Of a stretch of DNA of 21,620 nt, positions 1 to 9,900 are shown one piece after another (within the stretch, counting starts at the first letter, position 1; each line of letters begins with the position of its first letter). Both the position numbers and the translations under genes were made by a program. Location: positions 1 to 21,620 of the forward strand of contig JBMNUL010000027.1 in NCBI GenBank assembly GCA_050946255.1, given 5' to 3'. The notes beneath the pieces are model-generated. The model saw nothing but the letters and a program-made list of their open reading frames with translations. It ran no database searches and was not told where the DNA came from. This DNA comes from JBMNUL01 sp050946255. GTDB lineage: Bacteria > Actinomycetota > Coriobacteriia > Coriobacteriales > CADBOM01.

Positions 1-3000
1 GATCGTGACCGTCTCAAGCCCATAGCAGGCGTTGAAGCAGGCCTCTGGAATCGTGGTGATCTGAACCGGCTCCTCGAAAGTCACGGACTTCAGCTTGTAG
101 TCCGAGCTGAACATGTAGGAACCGATTGAGGTCACGGTCGAGGGGATGACGAACGACTTCAGCGAGGACATCCCGGAGAAAGCCGCAGACCCGATCGTCG
201 TGACATTTGCACCGGTGATGTCGAGCTCCTTAATTGAGCTGCAACCCTCGAAAGCTCCACTGCCTATGGTCTCGACGGTGCTCGGAATCTCGACTTCCGG
301 AAGCTTGCTGGCGTCGAGGAAAGCGTAATCGCCTATCTTGACGAGACCCTCGTTGAGGCTCACGGATGTGAGGTTGGAGCAGAAGGAGAACGCCTCCTCG
401 CCGATCTCGGTAACGTCTTCGTGCAGCTCCACCGAGGTGATGCTATCGCAGAACTGGATGAACCCGTCGGGGACCTTGGTGCAGGCCTTGGGGAAGTTGA
501 TCGACTTGAGGTCGCTCGCGCTCTGGAACGTGTAGACGCCGATCTTCGTGACGGAATCGGGGATGTTGATGGTCTCCAGCCCGTCCATCTGCTGGAAGGC
601 GTAATCCTGGATCTCCATCAGGCCGTCGGGGAGCACAATCTCCTTGAGGTCGCCATAGTAGCCGTAGGCACCGCGGAAAGCGGCCTCTCCGATGACCTTG
701 GTGCTGGGGTCGACGGTATAGGTCGAGTCGGTTCGGGCCAGCGGGTATGCCACCAGCACGTCGTGGTTTGCGCTGTAGAGCACGCCGTCGATGTCGTCGT
801 AGTACTGCGACCCTTCTTCAACCGTAAAGTCGGTGATGCTGGAGGCGCACCACGGAGTGAAACCGAGGCTCTTGAGAGATGCCGGCAGCTCGATCGAGGT
901 GAGGTACCTGCATCCCCAGAACACCCTGTTGCCCATCGTCTCGACGCCGTTGCCGAGGTCGATATAGGTGAGGTTGGTGTTCTCGAACGCGCTGTTGCCG
1001 ATGTTGATGATGGTGTCCGGCAACACGACGGTCCTGAGCTTGTAATAGGTGTTCTTGCTGCTGTCGCTCTCGAACGCGCTGTTGCCGACCTTGGTGACGA
1101 TACCGTTGTACGTGACCCCGTCGATCACGACGTTGTCGAGGTTTCCTGGAACCGTGATGGAGTCGGAGTCGCCGGTGTATCCGGTCACAGTGTAGGTTCC
1201 ATCGCCGTTGTCAGTGTAGGTGAAGTGGGTGGGGTCCGAATCGGACTTCATCTCTATCGTGTAGTAGTTTGCCCACTCGCTGCTCTGCCACTGGGACAGG
1301 TACTCCTGCTCCACGTAGATCGTTCCGGTGTATGCCGCTCCGTCTACGCCCTTGAACGCCTCGGCGTAGTTATCGGAGGTGGGCGGTGCCCCGAGGAACG
1401 TGATGTCGCAGGTGAGGTTCTTGAATGCCGTGCCATAGAACTCGCAGGCACCCGAGACCGAGCCATCCGAGTAAGTGGTGTTCTCGAGAATCAGCGAGGT
1501 GAGGTTCGTGCCGTCGATGTTCGAGTTCTTGAACCCATAGAAGATCTGGTAGTAGAACGTGCCCACATCAGATGAGTCGAACGTGGCGCCCAGCAGGCCG
1601 TTGTAAGCGGTGATGTATGCCTTCCTGTAGGCAGTCTCGCCAACGTGGCCGTCCTTGTAACCGATCGTGGCAGTGTAGTTCATGTCGAATCCGCCGCGCA
1701 GGTCCACGCTGTTGGCCGTGGCCCACTCTTCCCACTCGCTCTCATAGTCCTCCGGATAGAAGATCTCGAGCCATGGGTCGAGGGTTCCAGAGGTCACGCC
1801 AATAGCGGAGTCGCCGATCTTGGCAGGAGGGGTGGAGTAGAAGTGCACGATTGCATCTAGATTGAGGAAGCACTCGCTGTCAACCGTCTTGTAGCAAGCA
1901 GGCACCCTCACGATGTTGAAATCGATCTTGGAGTCCGAGCCCAGCGCCCTCTCCCCTATGACCGACAGGTCCACGCCATCGATTTGGGTGGGAAGCGTGA
2001 AGTCGAGCTCCGCATCGCTTGCCATCTGGCATCCGGTGGGAACCGGAGTCGAGGAGGTCGCTTCTACAGCGGACCCGAGCACTCCTGTGCTGCTGCCGTC
2101 GAGCTCTAAATCGTAGTAGTACTTCCAGAGAACGGTTGGAGCCGTTGCCCCGGTGAAATCAGCGTAAGAGCTGGAATATGCGTCGAAGCGCTCGACGCTA
2201 GCACCGGAGGGAAGCGTGGATGCGGAGGCGCCTGTGGGCAGGTCGCCCAGGAACCTCACGGTCGAGGCCGTTGCGCCTGAGAGGTCCCCGATCGTGGTGA
2301 CGCAATCGGGAATCACTATCGTTGTCGCGCTTGCGCTTCCAAGCGATGAGACTGTCGTTACCTTAGCGCCATCGATCGATCCCGGGACCACAAGTGTGGT
2401 GGCCTCTTCCCCGGTGTACCCGGTTATCGTCGCCTCGCCGTTCGAGTCCACCGTGTAGCTCCAGCCCAAAATCGGCTGACGCTCAGCCGTGATCGAGAAC
2501 GACATCGTCTTTGTGCCGGTGTAGTAAGGCAGGATGCCCGTTATCGTGGCTGTGTAGCTGCCGATTTCCGTGGGGCTGTCCACGGCGTTGTTGCTCGAAT
2601 CTGTGTATGTCAGGGTGTAGTCGAGCCCCTCCTCCAGCGTTTCGCCAGAGGGAGAAGTCACGGTGATCTGCGGAAGCTTGGGGCTTCCGTTGTTGTAGTA
2701 GACGTCGGGATATGTGCTCGGGGATACCGTGCAGTCCGAGATATCGATTGCGGTGGGAGCCTCCGCGACCGTCACAGTGCACGTGGCCTCGAGGCCCGTG
2801 CCGTTTTGAGCGATCACAGTTGCGGTGTCACCCACGGTTGCGGAAGAGGAGACCTTCACTAGGCCGGTTGAGCCATCGACGTCCAAGATGCTCGAATCGG
2901 AATACCAGAAAATGGAGTTGTGCGCCGAATAATAGGAATCCCTTGCCGGAAGCACCGAAGCGGAGAGCGTGGCCCTCCCGCCAGCGGGGATGCTAACGGA

Positions 3001-3798
3001 CGTGTTCTCGAGGGAAACGGACTCCGGGGCGATGTAGTTGCCAACGTACGCGCCGAACGGAGCTCCCGCGGAGACCCAGGCATCCTGGCCTCCCACAGCA
3101 TAGATGACGCCCTCCCTGCCAATGGTTACCGTGGTGACCTTGGACCAGTCACCACTGGGAACCGTGGGGCATCCGCCGAGGAAGAAGATCTTCCCCTGCG
3201 GGCTGGATTGCACCATGTTGTTGAAGAAGGTGCCCGATTGGTCGTCGATGTTGGTGAGGGTCGCCGGGAAGGTGACCGACTTGGCGTTGGTGTCAGCCAA
3301 AGCCCCCTCGCCGCTGATGCGCGTGACGGGCAGCCCGTCGATCTCGTCGGGAACGAGAACGTCTGCGCCGGCGAACTCAGATTTGTTCGAAAGGCCGGTC
3401 AGCACGATGGCATCGCCGGAGATGGACTTCCTGTATGTCCATGTTGCGCCGTGCTCGTCGGTCCAGGAGCTTTCTGCCTCAGGCGCTGCAGACTCTGCTA
3501 AATAGGAAGATTCGTCCTGGCCAGCAGCGCTGAGCGTTGTGGCAGCAGAATCCACATTGGATGTGCCGGATTACTCATCCGCAGCATCTGAAGCACTGGA
3601 AATCCCATCGGCAGTGTCGGCCGACGACGGATCCTGAGAATCGGTTTGCTGTTGGGCCTCTACTTGCCCGTTTTCAGTCCCTTCCTCTGCATATGCCTGC
3701 GGAACCGCTGGCATGAGCATGGTCGAGATCACTATTGCCAGGAAGACGTTGAACAACGTCCTGGCCCAAGATCTGGATATGTCCTTCGAGTGGTCCAC
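1..3798 (-). pseudogene. BspA-like leucine-rich repeat surface protein, split by an in-frame TAA at codon 76; 3' end outside window
   Basis: The frame starts at a GTG (3798) preceded by a perfect AAGGAGG (3804-3810) five bases upstream. Codons 1-75 encode a charged N-terminus, a hydrophobic signal segment ending in QAYAEE, and an acidic Ser/Gln/Asp-rich stretch ending DAADE. Then comes TAA (3571-3573). The same frame is open for all 1190 codons from 3570 to 1; I read every codon. Counting through the stop, residues of about 258-345 are a Big_2-like Ig domain (SVSLENTSVSIPAGG) and 346-440 an MBG-like beta domain (LDYTLTYTD). The rest is LRR_5/BspA-type repeats with the pattern 'IPSTVTSIGSYMFS..LKSV', densest below position 1170. 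Such proteins are secreted surface adhesins. As written, only a 75-residue secreted peptide would be made. A recent nonsense mutation, a base-call error or readthrough are the alternatives. No C-terminal anchor is visible because the gene leaves the window. Confidence 0.85.
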
Positions 3799-3803
3799 TG
3801 AAA

Positions 3804-3810
3804 CCTCCTT
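3804..3810 (-). promoter_or_regulatory. Ribosome binding site AAGGAGG for the BspA-like gene
   Basis: On the minus strand AAGGAGG lies five bases before GTG at 3798. It fixes the start of the leucine-rich repeat gene. It also shows that translation initiation is intact even though the frame is interrupted 75 codons later. Confidence 0.85.
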
Positions 3811-3827
3811 GTGGCCTCATCTCCCGA

Positions 3828-3877
3828 ACATGCGGCTGCGGGGGGCTTGACGCCTCCCGCAGTTTCTCACCGCATGT
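3828..3877. terminator. Large hairpin between the two surface-protein genes
   Basis: ACATGCGG (3828-3835) pairs with CCGCATGT (3870-3877). Directly inside it, an 11-base arm (3836-3846) pairs with 3852-3862 around the loop TTGAC with one non-Watson-Crick position. The right side has a 7-base bulge (TTTCTCA). There is no T-tract on the minus strand, on which both neighbours are transcribed. It may be a U-less terminator, an attenuator, or a processing and stability structure setting the ratio of adhesin to leucine-rich protein. Its position, 29 bases after the adhesin stop and upstream of the next SD, suits any of these. Confidence 0.55.
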
Positions 3878-3905
3878 CCCTTTTCACATCAAAGCAGCCA
3901 ACTGA

Positions 3906-6900
3906 TCAGAGTCCGAGGGCCGCGTTGGCCTTGTCCATTGCGTTCTCAGAGACTGCCGCTTTTCCGCCCACAACGTAACCTTGCGTTATCGACGAAGCGC
4001 TCGGCTTGATCGAATTGTTGGCCAGGTCGTCTGCCGTCTCGTCGTTGACCAGCAGCAGAGGAGCCTTGTTGGGTCCCGTGATGCTCACGGAGGTGAGCGC
4101 ATCCGGGAAGTTGGCGCCAGACGCGAGCGTGACGTTCTTGTAGCTCAGCGTGACGGTGGGTGTAGCGCTCACCCCGGCCACCGTGGATCCGGTTGTCCAG
4201 GACACGAATATGCGGGACGTCTCGTACCTGCTGGTGCCGGCGAAGATCGAATAGGTAATCGAAGAATCGTTGACCGCGCTCTTCACGGACGTGGAGTTGA
4301 CTGCGCCGTTTCCACCGAGGATCAGCACGTTGTCGAACCCTCCGTCGCGGATGGCCGTGGCAGTCGCGGAATCAAGCTTGCCGCTCTTGGCCAGGAAGAT
4401 CGGGGCCTTTGCAACGTATGCGTACGAAGAGGCAGAGAGGGCATCTGGGTAGTTGTCGCCGCTGGCGACAATCGCCGTGGTGCTCCACTCCGAGGAGTCC
4501 TCGTACTGGTAGATCTTCAATGCCGTCTCGACCCTGGTCTTGCCCGAGACCCTCTCGACAGAGACTCCGGAAATCGAGTCGACTGCAGTGGCGACGTCCT
4601 CGGAGACGGCCGCCTTGCCGCCGATGATGATGACCTTCGTGCCGCTCGTGGAGGAGAGGCGCTCGATCTCGGACTTGGCATCAGGGGATAGGCTCTTGCT
4701 GTTGGTAATCAGCAGAGGAGCGTTCTCCATTCCAGCGAGCGAGGAGGCCGCGATGGCATCCGGGAAGTTCTCGCCCGAAGCCAGGATGATCGTGCTCGCC
4801 GAGTGGTCGTCCCAGATCTCCCCGGTGATGGCCTTCATCGTGGCGTACCTGTCTTTACCAGAGAGGCGGATGAAGGCGTTGGGCTTGGCCTCCGTGCCGG
4901 GCTTCTTGGCCGCATCGAAAGTGCTAACGGCGTCGTTGAGTGTAGCTGTCGCCTCATCGACCTCTTGCTGGGTGGCAGAGGTTGAGTCGTAGACACCCTG
5001 GGCAGCGGCGATGGCATCCACCAGCGCCTTCTGCACATCAGAGGTGACCCATTGGTCCGAAGGCGGCACATCGGTGCCATCAGTTGAGACCTTGGTGCCG
5101 TTCATATCCGCCGTGGCAGAATCGATGGCGTCCTTAAGGCTGTCCTTTTCCACACCGAGAGTTCCATACTTCTTGGCCGCGTTGAAGTCCTCCGTGGCCT
5201 TCACGATGGCCTCGGTTGCGGCGTCGACCTCATCCTGTGTGGCATCGTCGTTTGAATACACTGCCCTGGCCGCGTCGATAGCGTCCTTGAAGGTCGACTG
5301 CACGTCGGAGGTCACCCACTGGTCGGTCTTGTTGATGTCAGACCCGTCAGTTGAGACCTTCGTGGCATCGTAATCGTTTCGGGCGGTGTCGATTGCCGAG
5401 AGCAGGTCGTCCTTGTTTACCGGTGCCTCGATGTTGACCACGGTGATCGAGCTGACGCCCGAGATGATCCTTGACCCATCGGCTGCGCCTGCACTGTACT
5501 CCTCCTCGCTGACTCCGGTCACGAGCATGGGCTCGTCGGAGGAGCTTGCTGCCGCGACGTTTGCGGTCTGCGCATCTGCCGCATTGCCGGTATCCGTGAT
5601 AGCGGACTTGGCACCGCTTATCGCGAGCACCGCGGGAAGCCCGCTCACAGGCTCGTCAGTGCTCGTGGCATTGGCGGTGGTGTACGGGTAGAACATGTTG
5701 TGCATCGACATCTGCTCATAGGTGGTGGTGAAGGTGCCAGAGCCCTCGAAGGTCACCGTGTCGGCGGCATCGAAGGTCACTCCGGAATCACCGAGCAGCT
5801 TCTGAATCGTCACGTAATCCTTGGCTGTTGCCACATTCCACCCATCGGTGCTGGAGCCATACAGCCCACTGACGTAGGCCGGGGTTCCGGTCGAGGTCGT
5901 CATCTTCAGGGCCTCGAACTCGCTCTTGGTGTAGTTCTTGGCAACAGTGGCAGTGCCGTCTGTACCGTCCTGCACATAGACAGTCAGGTAGACGTTGGTG
6001 ATCTCGAACTCGACGTAAGCGGACCCGGTGTACTGGTCGGAGGCTCCCGTGATGGTGAGCCTGTAGGTGCCAGGCTCGGTGGGAGTCGGAGCCGCATCGC
6101 CCGCAGCGGTCGTGTAAGTGATCGTGAGGTTCGCAAGCGGCACATCAGTGCCATCTGCGAGCGTTACCTTCGTGGGCACCGGGGTCACCGGGTCGAGCTC
6201 GGTGTAGTAGACCTGCTCGATTCCCTCGATCGTGGCGCCGGTGAGGTCGTAGACGACCTTGGTTCCGGCCTTCTTGGCCGCGTCGAACGTGTTCTTCGCA
6301 TTCGTGATGTTGGTCATGGCCTCGGACACTTCGTCCTCGGTCGCATCAGCGTTGTCGTATACGGCCTGGGCTGCCGTGATGGCGGCCTGGAAGGTATCGA
6401 CGTCAGCCTGCGATACCCACTGGTCGGTGGAAAGCACATCGGACCCGTCGGTGGATACCGTGGCGCCATCCTTGTCCTCGGTGGCGGAGTCGATCAGAGC
6501 CTTGAGCTGGGTCTTGTCAACCGGCAGCTTCTCCCAGGTCAGATGCGGATATCCGTTGTTGTAGGTGTCCATCGTCGTCGCCGCATACGCATCGCCGAGG
6601 GCGCTGACGTCCACGTCGGCCACCGTGTTCCAGGTGTTGGCGCCGTCGTTGAGCGAATCGGTATCAGAAGTCCTGGACCCAACAGCCTGTGTGTCGCTGG
6701 TGGCCAGATAGTAGCAGGTTGAGATGTCCCTAGTGAGACCGCTGGTCCCGACCTCCCAGTAGCCGAAGAGGGCACCATGGGAGTTGAGGTCTTCCGTGCG
6801 GGTATGCGTTATCGACACGGAGCCGATGTTGTAGCAATGCTCGACCGTGACCTGGTTGGAGGTGTTGTAGCAGTCTCCGACGATACCGCCGATGCCCCTT

Positions 6901-9900
6901 CCGGTTCCAGTGATGGTCCCGGTGTTGTAGCAGTTGGTGATCGTGACCTTCCCGGACAGGGAGCCGACGATGCCGCCCTCCTCCTGGCCGTAGGCCTGGT
7001 CATTGGAGTATGTGAGCACGTCGCCCTTGTTGTAGCAGGAGTCGATGTAGACCGTGGTCGAGGTGGAACCGACGATTCCGCCCTCACCACCGTACCAGAC
7101 GCTGAGGTCGACCTCGTTGCCGAGGTTGCGGAAAGTCACAGGGTCGCCGGTGGAGTTGGAGACCGCCTGTGCGGCAATGCCTCCGGCAGAGGTGAATGTG
7201 GTGATCTGTCCGTCGATCACGAAGTTCTCGATCGTCGCGCCACCTTGCACGTAACCGAACAGCCCCTGATTGACTTTCCTGTCCTGGGAATCGTTGGTGG
7301 TAGCGGTGTTGTTCACGTAGATGTTGGAGATCCTATGGCCCTGGCCGTTGAAGTTCCCTGCGAACGGGTAATCGCTTTCCTGCCCGATCGGGGTCCAGTC
7401 CGTGCCCAATGTCTCGCTGCACACGCTCGAGAGGTCGATGTCAGCGGTCAGCACGATGTCGAGACCCGCATAGCTAGTCCCGTTGTTGACGTTGGTGGCG
7501 AGGGTCTGGAGCTCTTCCGCGGTCGAGATCTCGAGATAAGGCGTGACGGTGACCTTGGCGCGCGTGCTCGTAGCGGGGTCGCTGTAGGCCCCTTCGACGT
7601 TCGTCTTGACCTCGCAGTAGTACCAGGCATCGCCGGTCTTCGCGGTAGAAGGCGTGTAGCTCGCGGAGGTGGCGCCGTAGATGGCAACTCCCTCTCCGTC
7701 CGCGCTGTCGGCCTTGTACCACTGGTAAGTCAACTCGCCATCGCCACTGAGTGTGGCGGCCACGGTCAGAGCGGTTGCAGTATCGGCCTGCTTCACGGTC
7801 TGGTCAACCGGGTTGGTCGTGATCGTGGGAGCAACGGGCGCGGTCTCGAGTACCGTGAACCTGGCTGTCTTGCTGGTGGCGGAAACGGATCCGTCGGTCC
7901 AGGTGTTGGTGACCACGCAATAGTAGTAGGTCACGCCCAGAGTATCCGCGCTCGGCGTGTAGCTGGCAGAGGTGGCACCCGAGATAGCCGTGCCTCCATA
8001 TGTGGAGTCGGTGGTGTTGGAGTACCACTGGTATGAGAGCGTGCCGTCAGAGCCGGTCTCTCCAGATGCAGGGAGAGTCGCCGCGACCGTCAAAGCGGAA
8101 ACGTCGGTGGCGTTCTGCAGGGCCCAGCCGCTGGCCGGGTTCTGGGTTATCGTGGGCATGCCAGCCGGGACCTCCCATGTGAATGCGGGGGTCTGCTGCT
8201 GGATCGGTGCACCGCTCACGAAGTATCCGCCATCGGTGGAGTCGCTGTTGTTGGTGTTCATCGTGGTCACGAAGTCGCTCGAGGACATCTCGTCGATCGT
8301 GGCCTTGACGAGGTTGGACTCAGATGTGCTGGAGGAAGTTCCAACGCCAGATGCAGCTGAGGTGTCGAGCCACCAGCTCTTGTTGTTGAAGCTGCCCCAG
8401 TAAATCATGCTGGCAGCGTGTGTGCTCTCGCTGTCGTTTGGCGAGAGAACCGTGCCCGCGTTGTAGCAGTTGTCGAGTGTCATGTAGCTGGCGTACCCGC
8501 TGTCGAGGGTGCGCAGCGCAATGCCTGCCGCATAGGCGTTGCTGGTCTGGTTGTTCACGATCGTTCCGGTGTTGTAGCACCTGGTGATGTCGACGTAGCT
8601 TGCGGCCTCGCCAACGATACCCGCGGCGGAATGTCCTTCGGTGGTGATGTTGCCCTTGTTCGCGCATTCTGTGATGGTCGCGTGGCTGTAGTTGTTGCTT
8701 GCGACCTCCTTTGCGCCCACGACTCCTCCGATGCCGGTGCTGGAAGAGCCCTGGCTCGTCACGTCGGCGAGGTTGATGACCTTGTTGACCTGGGTGTACT
8801 CGTAAATCGTGCTCACAGCGCCTGCGCTGTTGCCAGCGCCCGTGACCACCGTTCCGTCGATTGTGAAGTCCTCGATGACGGTAGGCTGGCTGCTAGTGCC
8901 GGGACCCACATATCCGAACAGTCCCTGATAGCCATCTTCGCTCGCGATGTAGAGGTTGTAGATCTTATGACCCTGACCGTTGAAGGTTCCGAGGAACTTG
9001 TTCGTGGAGGTTCCGATTGGGGTCCAGCTTCCCAAGGTGGAGCTGCAGACGCTGGACATGTCGATGTCGGCTCCGACGAGGACTTCCATCCCCTCATAGG
9101 TAGAGCCGTTGTTGACCGCATTGCGGAATTCCACCAAGTCCGCCGCGTCCATGATCGTGACCTGCTGGACCGTGTACTTCACGACCCTGGAACGGGCTGG
9201 CGTGGAGGGCACGTCCATGTAGGTGTTGACTACCTCGCAGTAGAAGTAGTAATCGCCGATCTCCTGGGTGTCGGGCTCATAGCTGTTCGTGGTCGCACCA
9301 TCTATCGACACCGGGTTGGTTCCGGCCGCATCGTCGCACTTGTACCACTGGTAGGTCAGAGTGCCGGCGCCGTCGCCAGAGGTTGGGCCGCCAGTGACCT
9401 CGATCGGATGCCCAGTCGTGGCCTGGTTGACCGTGATGTCCTCTGGGTCGGTCACGGTGGCAGCTGCGGTTGCGACGTCTTGCACCGTGAATCTCGCCAC
9501 CGCGCTCGTGGCTGTGCGGGTCACGGTATCGGAACCGGAAGTGAATGTGTTTGTGACCACGCAGTAGTAATAGTAATGTCCGACTGTGGTTGACGGCGGG
9601 GTGTAGCTCGCGCTGGTCTCGCCATCGACGGACGTGGCGTTCGTGCGGAGCAGGTCATCGCACTTGTACCACTGGTAGGTCAGAGTGCCATCGGAGCCGG
9701 TTCCCGAGGTGGGAAGCGCGGCCACGACTGTCATCGGTTCAGGCGTGGCGTTCACGACCACAGCCTGGTTGGCAGGATGGGTGGTGATGGTGGGCGAACC
9801 CTCTGGAATCTCCCAGGCGAGCGCCGGGCTGTTCTGAGCCACCGGCGAACCGTCTGCCCAGGGATCGGTATCAACCGTCCCGTTCATGGTCGTCACGAAG

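Noticed and set aside
421..1575. Plus-strand frame of 384 codons opposite the leucine-rich repeat gene
   Set aside because: It is antisense to a continuous BspA-like frame with clear repeats; high GC and repeated codons keep the opposite frame open. Its translation has no domain.
6777..9593. Long plus-strand frames (419 and 391 codons) opposite the adhesin
   Set aside because: They are shadows of the repetitive minus-strand gene, Val/Gly/Arg-rich with no ribosome site or recognisable domain.
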